A stretch of 64,000 nucleotides of DNA from Haloferax sp. Q22 (GCF_001482285.1 NZ_LOEP01000014.1:1-64000); one strand, 5' to 3'. Positions 8,626-18,111 are shown, counted from the stretch's first letter. Made by a program: numbers and translations. Notes: generated by a model not told the origin, from the sequence alone.

Positions 8626-9669
8626 CTACGCGCTCCGGACGGAGCGCCCGTCTTCGGCCGCGTCGAGTTCGTCTTCGAGGTCGTCCACCTCGTCGTCGAT
8701 GTGGCCAACGAGGAGCGCGACCTCCGAAATCTTCGCCGTCTGCTCTTCGGTGGCCGCGGCGACCTGGTCTATCTCGCCGGCGACCTCTTCTGCGCCCCGA
8801 GCGGTCTGGTCGACGAGGCTCGCCACCTCCTCGGTGCTCGCGGCCTGCTGGTCGGTCGCGCGGGCGACCTCCTCCGCGCCGGCGGCGGCCTCACCGACCG
8901 CAGAGTCGATGTTCCGGAGGGCGGAGACGGCAGCGTCGACCTCCGAGATGCCGTCGTTGACCTCCTCGTTCGCCTCCTCGATGTTGCCGACGGTCGTCTC
9001 CGTCGTCTCCTGGATGTCACCGACGACCGTCTCGATTTCGGAGACGCTGTCGCGGGACTGCTCCGCGAGGCTCTTGACCTCGTCGGCGACGACGGCGAAA
9101 CCGGCTCCCGCCTCCCCGGCCCGCGCGGCCTCGATAGAGGCGTTGAGGGCGAGCAGGTTCGTCTGGTCGGCGATGTCGTTGATGACCTCGACGACGCTGT
9201 CTATCTGGTCGACTTTCGCGCGGAGGTCGGTGATTTCGTCGTACACCTCGGTGGTCACGTCGTCGACGGTCTCCATCGCGTCCGCGGCGTTGTCGGCGGA
9301 GCTTCGACCCTCGGCGGCGAGGTCGCGCGCCTGGTCGCTCATCGCCTTCGTCTGGTCGGCGCTGGAGGCTATCTGCTCGACGCTGGCGCTCAGATTCGAC
9401 ACCTCGCCGGCGACCTCATGCATGTTGGTCGACTGGTCGCCCGCGAGGTCGCTTATCTCCTGTGCGCTGACGGCCACGCTCTCGGAGGCGTCGGAGAGTT
9501 CGGCGACGGCCGTACCGATTTCGTCGGTCGCGTCGTCCACGTCGTCCACGTCGCCGAGGACCTCGTCTGTCGCCGCGCCGGCGGCACCGGGACCGGAATA
9601 CGTGTCGTGCTGTCGGGAGGTAGCCCCGTCTCCGGCGGCCGGTTCCCGTTCGTTTCGCTCGATTGCCAT
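8626..9669 (-). CDS. Soluble methyl-accepting transducer (Htr-like)
   Basis: 347 residues from the ATG at 9669, which has a TATA-like box ~26 bp upstream. No membrane segment is present. The protein is a long Ala/Glu/Ser/Val-rich coiled coil with the conserved hairpin tip [37 protein letters not shown] near residues 165-205, which contacts CheW and CheA. The short N-terminal region shows no PAS, HAMP or GAF domain that I can identify. It is therefore a cytoplasmic transducer of unknown input, paired with the CheW gene directly downstream. Confidence 0.88.
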   Translation of the reverse strand: MAIERNEREPAAGDGATSRQHDTYSGPGAAGAATDEVLGDVDDVDDATDEIGTAVAELSDASESVAVSAQEISDLAGDQSTNMHEVAGEVSNLSASVEQIASSADQTKAMSDQARDLAAEGRSSADNAADAMETVDDVTTEVYDEITDLRAKVDQIDSVVEVINDIADQTNLLALNASIEAARAGEAGAGFAVVADEVKSLAEQSRDSVSEIETVVGDIQETTETTVGNIEEANEEVNDGISEVDAAVSALRNIDSAVGEAAAGAEEVARATDQQAASTEEVASLVDQTARGAEEVAGEIDQVAAATEEQTAKISEVALLVGHIDDEVDDLEDELDAAEDGRSVRSA

Positions 9670-9686
9670 ACGAACGAGTGTGGGAG

Positions 9687-9700
9687 TAAAGTGATAAGTA
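9687..9700 (-). promoter_or_regulatory. TATA-like box of the transducer-cheW pair
   Basis: Reading leftward, GAATACTTATCAC is centred about 25 bp before the ATG at 9669, fitting a leaderless start. Confidence 0.4.
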
Positions 9701-9936
9701 TTCGCGAACAGTATCAATAGAGATAATCTCAAATTGCCGCTAATCGCCTCAAAACGGCCAAAAATAACGGATTCGGGATTGGTATTGCAAGATAGATACC
9801 ACGCTGCCGACACTGACAGAACCAGGAATCGTCGGTCGGTTTAAAAATCACTTGTCTGGTCAAGGTCGCGGGTCGCGGTGGGGGCTCTCCGGAGTCGTCG
9901 CGACCGGGATTCGGTGGGAGGGCCGAAACGGGGTGT

Positions 9937-10923
9937 TCAGGCCAGTCGGTGCCCGGCGGCGACGGCGACGAAGCCCGCGAGCGCGACGAGGACGATGGAG
10001 CCGCCGGCGGCGAGCCCGTAGAGGTACGCGACCGTGACGCCGGCGACGCCCGCGAGTTCGCCCGCGAGAACGCCGTACAAGAGCGATTGCTTAAAGCTCC
10101 GCCCGAGCCGCGAGGCGGTGACGACGGGGATGACGAGCAGCGCCGCGACGAGGATGACGCCCATGATTCGCATCGCGCTGACGACGACGAACGCGGTGAG
10201 AATCGACAGGAGCGTGTTGACGGCGCGGACGTGGAGCCGCGACGCGCGGGCGGCGGTCTCGTCGAACGTGACGTACACGAGCGGACGGTAGGCGACCGCA
10301 ACCGAGCCGACGACGACGAGCCCCATCGAGACGAGAAGTCCCACGTCGGCCCGCGAGACGGTCGCCAGCGAGCCGAACAGATACTGGTTGATACCGACCG
10401 AGATGCCGCCGCCGGTCAGCGAGATGAGCACGCTCCCGAGGGCGAAGCCGCCGGTCAGGACCATCGCCAGTGCGGCGTCGCTCCGGGCGTCGGTGTACTC
10501 GATGAGCGCCTGCACGACGAGGGCCGCGACGACCGCGACGACGAGCGCGCCGAGGAGCGGCGGGACCGCGAGCCCGAGCGTCGCGTCGAGGAAGAGCGCG
10601 AGCGCGACCCCGGCGAAGGCGGTGTGGGCGAGCGTGTCCCCGACCATCGAGAGGTCGCGATAGACGAGGAACGACCCGACCAACGGGCCGACGACGCCGA
10701 TACAGAGCACCGAGAGGTACGCCCGCTGCATGTAGGGATAGCCGAGGAAATCGAGACCGGTGACGCCGGCGAGCCACGAGAACACCCCGCCGACAACCGC
10801 CGTCAAGAACCAGTCGAAAATCCCCGTGAATGCGTCGGCAACGAGGAGCGGCGCGAGGGAGTCGGCCGCGGAGAAATCGACCGCGAGGAGGTCGGTCGCC
10901 GCGAGCGCGACGGGGCCGGTCAC
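9937..10923 (-). CDS. znuB: Metal (zinc-type) ABC transporter permease
   Basis: 328 residues from a GTG start whose GTGA overlaps the stop of the ATPase gene. About eight or nine hydrophobic helices are seen. The segment VYRDLSMVGDTLAHTAFAGVALAL is the ABC-3 family coupling-helix motif, and IMGVILVAALLVIPVVTA is typical of ZnuB/MntB permeases. With the upstream ATPase and His-rich binding protein it forms a complete importer for Zn(II) or a related divalent ion. It is the last gene of the three-gene leftward operon. Confidence 0.88.
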   Translation of the reverse strand: MTGPVALAATDLLAVDFSAADSLAPLLVADAFTGIFDWFLTAVVGGVFSWLAGVTGLDFLGYPYMQRAYLSVLCIGVVGPLVGSFLVYRDLSMVGDTLAHTAFAGVALALFLDATLGLAVPPLLGALVVAVVAALVVQALIEYTDARSDAALAMVLTGGFALGSVLISLTGGGISVGINQYLFGSLATVSRADVGLLVSMGLVVVGSVAVAYRPLVYVTFDETAARASRLHVRAVNTLLSILTAFVVVSAMRIMGVILVAALLVIPVVTASRLGRSFKQSLLYGVLAGELAGVAGVTVAYLYGLAAGGSIVLVALAGFVAVAAGHRLA

Positions 10924-11744
10924 TGCTCATCCTCCGGTTCGGCGCGGGCGTCACCGTGGGAGTGACCGCGCTGGCGATCGTGAGAGTTGCCGTGGTAGCG
11001 GCCGTGACCGTGGTCGTGGTCGAGCACGCGCTGGTTCGCCCCGTAGGCCGCGGCGAGCGCGTCGCTGTCGGCGATGTCCTCGGTGTCGCCGTGGAAGTAC
11101 AGCCGCTTGTTGAGACAGGCGATTCGGGACGCGCGGGCCGTGACGACGCCGATGTCGTGTTCGACGAGGACGACCGTCATCCCCTGCTCGTTCAGATCGC
11201 CGAGGAGGTCGTAGAACGCCTCCCGGGACTCGGCATCGAGGGCGACTGTCGGCTCGTCGAGGGCGAGCAAGTCGGCCTCTGCGGCGAGCGCGCGGGCGAC
11301 GAACACCCGTTGGCGCTGGCCGCCCGAGAGCGCCCCGACGCGGCGGTCGGCGAGGTCCGCGATGTCGACGCGGTCGAGCGCCGAGACGACCGCCTCGCGG
11401 TCGTCGGCCGAGAAGCGGCCGAACAGATTCCGCGGGTAGCGACCCATCCGGACGACTTCGCGGACGGTGACAGGCATGTCCCGGGCCGCGTCCGTCGCGT
11501 CCTGTGCGACGTAGGCGACGCGCTCGCCGTCGGCGAAGTCGTGGGCGGGGCGGTCGAACAGACGCACCTCGCCGCGGGTCGGTCGGCGGAGACCGAGCAT
11601 CAGCGTCAAGAGCGTGCTCTTTCCCGACCCGTTCGGGCCGACGAGCCCGAGAAACTCGCCTTCGGGAACGTCGAGCGAAACCCCGTCCACGACCGGGACA
11701 TCGCCGTACGAAAAGGTCACGTCGCTGAGCGAGACAGCCGTCAT
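10920..11744 (-). CDS. znuC: Metal ABC transporter ATP-binding protein
   Basis: 274 residues from the ATG at 11744, whose ATGA overlaps the end of the binding-protein gene; the 27-codon upstream extension is rejected. It has Walker A LVGPNGSGKST (~residues 35-43), the signature ALSGGQRQRVFVARALA, Walker B LLALDEPTVALD and the H-loop VLVEHDIG. The C-terminal ~30 residues are His-rich (HDHGHGRYHGNSH, then RGHSHGD), which is unusual for an ATPase subunit and could bind or sense metal in the cytoplasm. Confidence 0.9.
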   Translation of the reverse strand: MTAVSLSDVTFSYGDVPVVDGVSLDVPEGEFLGLVGPNGSGKSTLLTLMLGLRRPTRGEVRLFDRPAHDFADGERVAYVAQDATDAARDMPVTVREVVRMGRYPRNLFGRFSADDREAVVSALDRVDIADLADRRVGALSGGQRQRVFVARALAAEADLLALDEPTVALDAESREAFYDLLGDLNEQGMTVVLVEHDIGVVTARASRIACLNKRLYFHGDTEDIADSDALAAAYGANQRVLDHDHGHGRYHGNSHDRQRGHSHGDARAEPEDEQ

Positions 11745-12790
11745 TGGGCGCCGAGTGCCGTCCGGAGCGACGGCAGGTTCACCTCGCGCATGATGTCCAC
11801 GTACCCCCAGTCGTTTTCCTCCCACTCAGTCATTACGCCGGGAAGCGGCGTGAGCGGGAGCACGTCCGCCGCGTCCGTCTCGGAGACGAGTTGCTGCGCG
11901 GCGCGGTCGGACTCCAGCGGGTCGGCGAGGACGTGTCGGATGCCGTGTTCCTCGATGGTCGCCTGCGCTCGCTCGATGTCCCGCGGCGACGGCTCCTCAT
12001 CGGGCGAGATACCGGTGAGTCCGACGATTTCGAGGTCGTAGCGGTCGGCGAGGTAGCCGTAGGCGTCGTGGCCGGCGACGAGAATCACGTCGCGCTCGCG
12101 GTCGGCGAGGCCGTCCTCGAACGCCGCGTCGAGTTCCGAGAGCGTCTCGCGGTAGGACTCGGCGTTCGCGGCGTAGGCGTCGGCGTTGGCCGAGTCGACC
12201 GATTGGAGGGCGTCGCGGAGCGTCTCGGTCGCGGTGGCGACCCGCATGGGGTCCAGCCAGAAGTGCGGGTCGAGTTCACCGTGTTCGTCGTCTTGCTCCT
12301 CGGCGTGTTCGTCGTCGTGGTGTTCGGTCTCCTCGTCGTGGTGCTCCGTCTCGTCGTGGGACTCGTCATCGTGGACGTGGCCGTCGGGTCCGATTTCGTG
12401 GAGTTCCACGTCGGCGGCGGCGTCGACCGCGACGACATCCGACCCGTCGGCTTCGAGCGACGACCGAATGTCGTCGGCCCACGGCTGAAAGCCGGGCATT
12501 CCGTGGACGAACAGGTCGGATTCGAGCACCCGCCCCTGTACGTCCGGACCGGGCTCCCAACCGTGGCCGTGCTGGCCGATGGGGACGAGCGTGTCGACGG
12601 ACGCGACGTCGCCAGCGACGTGCCGCGCCACGTCGCCGAAGACGAAGAACGAGGCCGTCGCCGTCGTCTCCGAGTCGGCCGACGAGTCGGTCGAATCGGA
12701 CGAGTCGTCACCGCCGAGACAACCCGCGAGGCCGACGGCGGCGCTTCCGGCGACTGTCGCGAGGAACCTGCGTCGGGTCTTCGTTCGCAT
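11741..12790 (-). CDS. znuA: Zinc-type ABC substrate-binding lipoprotein
   Basis: 349 residues. It starts with a Tat signal (TRRRFLATV) and lipobox (LAGC), followed by a Ser/Asp linker. Cluster A-1 family features are present: LVPIGQHGHGWEPGPDVQ with a metal His, the His/Asp/Glu-rich loop at ~residues 115-150, HFWLDP, and VAGHDAYGYLADRYDL. Such acidic-His loops are characteristic of zinc-binding ZnuA proteins rather than manganese ones. First gene of the operon, overlapping the ATPase gene by 4 bp. The promoter carries an inverted repeat over its TATA box. Confidence 0.9.
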   Translation of the reverse strand: MRTKTRRRFLATVAGSAAVGLAGCLGGDDSSDSTDSSADSETTATASFFVFGDVARHVAGDVASVDTLVPIGQHGHGWEPGPDVQGRVLESDLFVHGMPGFQPWADDIRSSLEADGSDVVAVDAAADVELHEIGPDGHVHDDESHDETEHHDEETEHHDDEHAEEQDDEHGELDPHFWLDPMRVATATETLRDALQSVDSANADAYAANAESYRETLSELDAAFEDGLADRERDVILVAGHDAYGYLADRYDLEIVGLTGISPDEEPSPRDIERAQATIEEHGIRHVLADPLESDRAAQQLVSETDAADVLPLTPLPGVMTEWEENDWGYVDIMREVNLPSLRTALGAQ

Positions 12791-12812
12791 GTTAATAGAA
12801 AGTTCATCGAGT

Positions 12813-12829
12813 ATAATAAGTGCTATTAT
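12813..12829 (-). promoter_or_regulatory. Inverted repeat on the zinc-operon promoter
   Basis: ATAATA, five bases, then TATTAT form a perfect 6-bp palindrome. It covers the TATA-like element that lies ~26 bp before the znuA ATG, so a repressor bound here would block TBP. A metal-responsive regulator of the DtxR/SirR type would be a natural candidate, but no regulator gene is adjacent. Confidence 0.45.
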
Positions 12830-13090
12830 TCTATTGTCCGAGATTGTTATACGATGCCAATCGCGGATTCGCCGGTGAGCGCCGCCGCTCTCAGTAAGGA
12901 GCAGAACATCGGCGAGAGAGATGAGGAGACAGAGAAAGGAACGGCCGCCCGCGGGTCGGCGCGAGGACGAACAGTGACGGGCAAACCACGGCCGAGACGG
13001 TCGGCTCCGCCGAGAGCCTCGGCTCGCCGTGTAATCGTCTGAAAAGTCGAGATGTCGTCTGCCGCTACAAACAGCAGTCGCGTCTCGGTG

Positions 13091-13297
13091 TTACTGCCGA
13101 ACGACGTTCGCCGCGCGGGGTCCCTTGGGCGAGGACTCGATGTCGAACTCGACTTCGGTGCCTTCGGTGAGGTCGTCGCCGCCGACGTCTTCCATGTGGA
13201 AGAACACGTCTTCGTCGTCGTCGAGGTCGCCGTCGTCAGTAGAGATGAAACCGTAGCCGCCAGTGTCGTTGAAGAAATCAACTTTGCCGTGTGCCAT
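13091..13297 (-). CDS. cspA: Cold shock protein (CspA-type)
   Basis: A 68-residue single cold-shock domain beginning MAHGKVDFFNDTGGYGFISTDDG. It has the RNP1-like GYGFI and RNP2-like DVFFHMED motifs, and the domain ends with SPKGPRAANVV. It binds single-stranded nucleic acid as an RNA chaperone. It has the usual haloarchaeal acidic insert (DDGDLDDDED). The ORF is open for 82 more codons upstream, but the domain start fixes the ATG at 13297. Single-gene unit. Confidence 0.93.
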   Translation of the reverse strand: MAHGKVDFFNDTGGYGFISTDDGDLDDDEDVFFHMEDVGGDDLTEGTEVEFDIESSPKGPRAANVVRQ

Positions 13298-13454
13298 TAC
13301 GAACAAATCGAAGGTCGGGCGACGGATAACCCTTCCGAGGGTCAAGGTACCACGACCCGCCACGTTACATTTGCCCACTATCGAACACCCGTTTCGGCAG
13401 ACGAATGCCGGACCGAGTGGGGTTGACAGCGACGACGACCGCCACTCCGAACCA

Positions 13455-14381
13455 TCACTCCGCAGACCGACCGCGCGCACCCGCGACCAACTCGCCGAGC
13501 GCCCGGCGCTTGATGAGCGCGAAGCCGGCGAAGATGGAGACAAAACCGAGCGCGGTCACGGCGTCGATGAGTTGGCCGAGGAAGGCCCAACTGAGGAGCG
13601 TCGCGGAGACGGGTTCGACGTAGCCGATGAGGTTTATCTGCGTCGGACCGAACCGGCCGAGCAGTTCGAAGTAGATGAGGAACGCGCCCGCGCCGCTGAC
13701 GACGGCGAGATAGAGCAGCGAGCCAACGGCGACGCCGGACCACTCGATAGCCGCGAGGGATTCGCCGGTGACAGTTCCCCCGGCGAACAGGAGCGCGGAC
13801 CCGAACAGCATCGCCCACGCCTGGAGCGTCCGCGCCGGGATATCCGAGGAGAAGGGGCGCGTCAGGACGGCACCGAGAGCGAAACACGCCGAGGCGACGA
13901 AGACGATGGCGACGCCGACCACATCGCTGGAGAGGAGCGCGCTCGGGTCCGGTTGGGCGACGAGGCCGACGCCCAGAAAGCCGAAGCCGAACCCGAGGAC
14001 GCCGAGCGCCGAGATGCGGTCGCCGAGGATGCCCGTCGCGAACAGCGCGGTCAGGACCGGTCCGAGACTGATGACGATGGCCGCCACCGCGCCGGGAACG
14101 TGCTCCTGTCCGAGGTAGAGAAACGCGTGGTGCGCGCCGATGAGGAGGCCGCCGGAGACGCCGACGAGCGTCCAGTCGGTCCGGCTGTGTGGCCGCCAAT
14201 AGTCGGTCGAGGCGGCGGCGTAGCCGAGGACGATGAGCCCCGCGAGGAAGAACCGAAGCGCCGCGAAGTGCAGCGGCGGGAAGTACGCGAGACCGACTTC
14301 GATAGCGACGAACGAACTGCCCCAAAGGAGTCCCAGAAGGACGAACAGTCCGGCGGCGACCCGGCTGTTCACCGAGACCAC
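13455..14381 (-). CDS. EamA/DMT-family transporter
   Basis: 308 residues, starting at GTG 14381 or possibly the GTG three codons later. Ten hydrophobic helices are arranged as two EamA repeats: GLFVLLGLLWGSSFVAIEVGL in the first, and VGSLLYLAVVSGAGAFLIYFELL plus NLIGYVEPVSATLLSWAFLGQLI in the second. This is a drug/metabolite transporter, probably an exporter, with unknown substrate. It is a monocistronic leftward gene. Confidence 0.85.
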   Translation of the reverse strand: MVSVNSRVAAGLFVLLGLLWGSSFVAIEVGLAYFPPLHFAALRFFLAGLIVLGYAAASTDYWRPHSRTDWTLVGVSGGLLIGAHHAFLYLGQEHVPGAVAAIVISLGPVLTALFATGILGDRISALGVLGFGFGFLGVGLVAQPDPSALLSSDVVGVAIVFVASACFALGAVLTRPFSSDIPARTLQAWAMLFGSALLFAGGTVTGESLAAIEWSGVAVGSLLYLAVVSGAGAFLIYFELLGRFGPTQINLIGYVEPVSATLLSWAFLGQLIDAVTALGFVSIFAGFALIKRRALGELVAGARGRSAE

Positions 14382-14594
14382 GCCCCGCTCGACGGTCGGC
14401 GACGTGCCCCCGTCGGACTCGGCCGCTCCATCGGCTCCGCCGACCGTTGCGGCCCCACCGACCGGTCCGTCCGCGCCGACCCGGATTCGAGACGCCCGCG
14501 TTCAGTTGCAGTAATATTCAGCACGTGAGCGTATCATTACCACATAATCGATAATAGTCGTTTTGTTCGGTTCGAATTTCGAACCGCTCGCGAC

Positions 14595-16022
14595 TTAGAG
14601 CGACCCGCGAAGGACCTTCGCCGCGGTTAAAATCGGGTCCCAGACGGGGCTGAACGGCGGCGCGTAGCCGAGGTCGAGACGCTCCACCTCGGCGACGGTC
14701 AACTCGGCGGCGAGCGCGGTCGCCACGGTGTCGATTCTGACGGCGGCGCGGTCGGCCCCGACGATGGTACCGCCGAGCAGTCGCCCAGTGTCGCGGTCGG
14801 CGACGAGCGTGACGGTCGTCTCGGCGGACCCGGGGTAGTAGCCCGACCGCGAACCGGCGGTGATAGTCTCCGAGACGGGGTCGAAGCCGGCATCGCGCGC
14901 CTCGTCGAGGTCGGTCACGCCGGCGCGGCCGCATTCGAGGTCGAACGCCTTCACGACCGAAGTGTTCGCGACGGTTCCGATGGGTTCGGGGTCGCCGGCG
15001 ACGGTCTGGCCGATGGCGCGCCCGGCGCGGTTCGCGGGCAGGCCGAGCGTGTTCCACGTCGGCTCGCCGGTGACGACGTGGTCGATTTCGGCGCAGTCGC
15101 CCGCGGCGTAGACGCGCTCCGCGCTCGTCCGTCCGTAGTCGTCGACCGCGATAGCGCCCGTCTCACCGAGGTCGACCGCGTCGGCGACGAGGTCCGAGTT
15201 GGGGCGGAGACCGATACCGACCATCGCCGCGTCGACCGCGAGTTCGTCGTCCTCGCAGACGACGGCCTCGACCCGGCCCGCGTCGTCGCCGCGGAGTCGC
15301 TCCACCGACGCGCCGAGGTGGAGCGTGACGCCGTGGGCTTCGAGATGTTCCTCGACCCGCTCGCCCACGGCGTCGCCGAACGAGCTGAGGACGTGGCCGG
15401 ACCGCTGGAACAGGTGGACATCGAGGCCGTGGGCGGTGAACGCCTCCGCCATCTCGACGCCGACGAAGCCGCCACCGACGATGGCGACCGACTCGGGCGG
15501 TTCCATCGCGCCGAAGCGGGCCGCGCGCGCCTCGTCGACGAACCCGCCGCCGCCGAGGTCGGCCACCGGTGCTTCGTCCGGGTCGGTGAGGAACGACCGA
15601 ATCGCCGCCGCGTCGTCCAGGCCGTGGAGCGTGAATGCACCGTCGAGGTCGATACCATCTATCGGTTCGCGGAGCGCCCGCGCACCGGTAGCGACGAGGA
15701 GGTCACCGTAGGGCTGTTCGAACGTCCCGTCCGGGCCGTCGACCGTGACGACTCGCTCGTCGGTATCGACGGCGACGACCTCGTGTTCGCGCCGGAGGTC
15801 GATGCCGCGGTCGGCGGCCTCCTCAGGCGACAGCGAGAGCATGTCGGTGAGCTTCTCGACCTCGCCTTTGACGAAGTATGGCGTGCCGCAGTGGGCGTAG
15901 GAGACCCAGCGGCCCTTCTCGAAGACGACGACCTCGCGGTCGGCGTCGGCGCGGGCGAACTTGCTCGCGGCGGAGAGTCCGGCGGCGTCGCCGCCGACGA
16001 CGACGAATGGTTCGGCAGGCAT
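14595..16022 (-). CDS. CoA-disulfide reductase / NADH oxidase-like flavoprotein
   Basis: 475 residues from the ATG at 16022; the 20 upstream codons are rejected. The N-terminal FAD loop is VVVGGDAAGLSAASKFARAD. The single redox Cys sits at about residue 45 in SYAHCGTPYF, the signature of CoA-disulfide reductases and NADH oxidases rather than dithiol reductases. A second dinucleotide loop VAIVGGGFVGVEMAEAF binds NAD(P)H, and YAAGDCAEI closes the FAD site. The C-terminal dimer domain ends with the conserved YAPPFSPVWDP. Likely role: thiol redox or peroxide/oxygen defence. Monocistronic. Confidence 0.88.
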   Translation of the reverse strand: MPAEPFVVVGGDAAGLSAASKFARADADREVVVFEKGRWVSYAHCGTPYFVKGEVEKLTDMLSLSPEEAADRGIDLRREHEVVAVDTDERVVTVDGPDGTFEQPYGDLLVATGARALREPIDGIDLDGAFTLHGLDDAAAIRSFLTDPDEAPVADLGGGGFVDEARAARFGAMEPPESVAIVGGGFVGVEMAEAFTAHGLDVHLFQRSGHVLSSFGDAVGERVEEHLEAHGVTLHLGASVERLRGDDAGRVEAVVCEDDELAVDAAMVGIGLRPNSDLVADAVDLGETGAIAVDDYGRTSAERVYAAGDCAEIDHVVTGEPTWNTLGLPANRAGRAIGQTVAGDPEPIGTVANTSVVKAFDLECGRAGVTDLDEARDAGFDPVSETITAGSRSGYYPGSAETTVTLVADRDTGRLLGGTIVGADRAAVRIDTVATALAAELTVAEVERLDLGYAPPFSPVWDPILTAAKVLRGSL

Positions 16023-16133
16023 CGTGGGAAAGTAGTACGGCCGCCGACACGTAATTTCCCCGGCCGGGCGAGGCGGGCGCACGGACGCGAGGACGACGGT
16101 CGAGAACGCGGCGAAAACGAAAGTACCGGCTCG

Positions 16134-17498
16134 TCAGCGACCGACGCCGCCGCGGTCGGCCGCGAGCGTTCCGAGCACCCACGCGCTCGCACCGGGCGTC
16201 TCGCGCGCGGTGAACTCGGTGGTCGCGTACTGCGCGAGCGCGTTTCGCGCGGCCCGAGGGTCGCCGTCCTCGTAGTAGTCGTCGCGGAAGTAGCTGTCTC
16301 CGTGGTCGACCATATGGGCGATGTCGACCAGCGCGCGCCGCGTCAGGTGCGGGTTCGAGCCGTTCGACCGGGCCGCTTCGAGGGCTTCGAGCGCGCCGAG
16401 TTTCGCGTCTCTGACCGCGGCCGCGGACTCGACTGACTCGTACCGGCCTCGCTTGACCGCCGTGACAGCGTCTTCGAACACGCGGCGGTGCGTCTCGGCG
16501 GTGTGAGCGCCCACGAGCGAGGTGGCGAAGCGGTCGCTTCGGAGGGCTTCGCGGACAGTGCGGACGCCCGAGCCAAACTCGATGAACGTCTCCACCAGCA
16601 GGTCTTTGGCCGGCGTTGATTCGAGTTCCTCGGTGTCGAACCCCTCGGCCGCGACGACGGATTCGAGCCCTCCCTCCTCGGGGTACTCGGCCCCGCGGTC
16701 CTCGATAATCACGGCGAGCGAGGACGCGGTTGACTCGAATACGTCGGTGAAGTCAACCGGGTCGACAATCGACGCCAGATAGCGGTCGCGGACGTGGCGC
16801 GCGCCGTCGAGCGACGCCCGCGCGGACTCGACCGCGTCGAGCAGTTCGCCGACTCGCGGGGCGCTGCCGGCGTAACGACTGTACTCGTCGGTGTTGTCGA
16901 GATACCGGGACGCCGCCATGACGAGGTTCTCGATGGCCTCGTACACGACGAGCGCCCGGTCCGGTTCGTCCCCGAGGTAGCGCGTTCCGAGCCGGAACGA
17001 CTCGATGTCGGCGCGGACCGACTCGGCCTCATCGCGCACGTCGGCCTCGGTGAGGTCGCCGACCGCGGCGTCGTAGGTCCCCTTCGCCATCGCCGCGGCC
17101 CCGCGATCGTAGCGCAGTCCCCGAAGCGCCTCGAAGGGCGTCTCGTCCGCCGTCGTCCGTTCGAGGTCCTCGGCGGCGTCCGCGTACGCCTCGGCGTAGA
17201 TTTCTCGGACCGCCTCGTTCGGGACCTCCTCCGGAGACATCGTCTCGGGACACGAAGCGAGGAGTTCGCGGGCGCGAGCGCGGCCCCGTTCGAGGTACGA
17301 CTCCGCGATGGGGACCGGAACGCGGGCCGGGAACGCCGGCGACCCGAGTTCCCTGACCTCCCGGAGCGCCGCCGCGTCAAGTGCCGAGTCGTCGGATTCG
17401 GATTCGGATTCACCCGCGTCGAGTGCCGTACAGCCCGCGAATCCGGCGACGCCGACCCCGGCGAGCGAGGCGAGCACGTCGCGTCGCGTTCGGGGCAT
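16134..17498 (-). CDS. Helical Tat lipoprotein of unknown function
   Basis: 454 residues. The N-terminus TRRDVLASLAGVGVAGFAGC is a Tat signal with lipobox, so the protein is anchored on the outer face. The rest is almost entirely acidic amphipathic helix with conserved-looking aromatic and Arg positions, for example IYAEAYADAAEDLERTT and YLDNTDEYSRY. The pattern suggests a large helical bundle. I do not recognise the family. It follows the second lipoprotein gene with only one base between them, so the two are probably co-expressed. Confidence 0.75.
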   Translation of the reverse strand: MPRTRRDVLASLAGVGVAGFAGCTALDAGESESESDDSALDAAALREVRELGSPAFPARVPVPIAESYLERGRARARELLASCPETMSPEEVPNEAVREIYAEAYADAAEDLERTTADETPFEALRGLRYDRGAAAMAKGTYDAAVGDLTEADVRDEAESVRADIESFRLGTRYLGDEPDRALVVYEAIENLVMAASRYLDNTDEYSRYAGSAPRVGELLDAVESARASLDGARHVRDRYLASIVDPVDFTDVFESTASSLAVIIEDRGAEYPEEGGLESVVAAEGFDTEELESTPAKDLLVETFIEFGSGVRTVREALRSDRFATSLVGAHTAETHRRVFEDAVTAVKRGRYESVESAAAVRDAKLGALEALEAARSNGSNPHLTRRALVDIAHMVDHGDSYFRDDYYEDGDPRAARNALAQYATTEFTARETPGASAWVLGTLAADRGGVGR

Positions 17499-17499
17499 C

Positions 17500-18111
17500 T
17501 CAGGCGTCCTCCGTCTCGGTTCGGAGCGACGACGGGAGGTGACAACTGCTTCCGCCGCCGTGTCCCCAACTCGACTCGTCCTGCGACGAGTAGGGCAGTC
17601 GCACCAGCGAGGCGACGACGTGGCGGTCGTCCACGGAGCACTCGACCGACGCCGGCCGGAGCGGGTAACAGAAGTCGAGGTGGACGGCGCTGTCCGGCGG
17701 GTGCGTGACGTACAGCAGTTTTACCCGGTGGCAAGCGTCCGTCCGGTGCTGGGTGATGACGAGCGTCTGCGCGTCGAAATCCGTCTCGTCGATGAACGCG
17801 CGAGCCTCGTCGATGCCGTCGGGGTCCGCCGCGAACTCGACGTCTGCGCGTTCCTCGTCGGTGGTGACGAGGAAGTCGTCGAGGTACGACGACCCCGCCC
17901 CGTCGTCGTCGCGGGCGGCGTCTCGGAAAATCGCGCTCTCGGTGTCGTTTCGGAGTTGGAGCTGGTCGTAGTCGGTGACGAGCGTGTCCGGGGAGGGACC
18001 GTGCGGCTCGTCGAGGCTGGAACTGGACCCCTCGCCGGAGCACCCGGCGAGCGCGGCGGCGAGGGACGCGCCGCCGGCGCGGAGGACCTGTCTGCGGGTC
18101 GGCAGGGACAT
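17500..18111 (-). CDS. Tat lipoprotein, first gene of a lipoprotein pair
   Basis: 203 residues from the ATG at 18111 (the upstream 26 codons are rejected). LPTRRQVLRAGGASLAAALAGC is a Tat/lipobox signal. The mature domain has Cys residues at QHRTDACHRVKLLYV, LDFCYPL and ASVECSV that could pair as disulfides or bind metal, and ends with a Gly/His/Ser tail WGHGGGSSCHLPSS. The family is not recognised. The gene directly downstream encodes another lipoprotein, suggesting a surface complex. Confidence 0.75.
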   Translation of the reverse strand: MSLPTRRQVLRAGGASLAAALAGCSGEGSSSSLDEPHGPSPDTLVTDYDQLQLRNDTESAIFRDAARDDDGAGSSYLDDFLVTTDEERADVEFAADPDGIDEARAFIDETDFDAQTLVITQHRTDACHRVKLLYVTHPPDSAVHLDFCYPLRPASVECSVDDRHVVASLVRLPYSSQDESSWGHGGGSSCHLPSSLRTETEDA

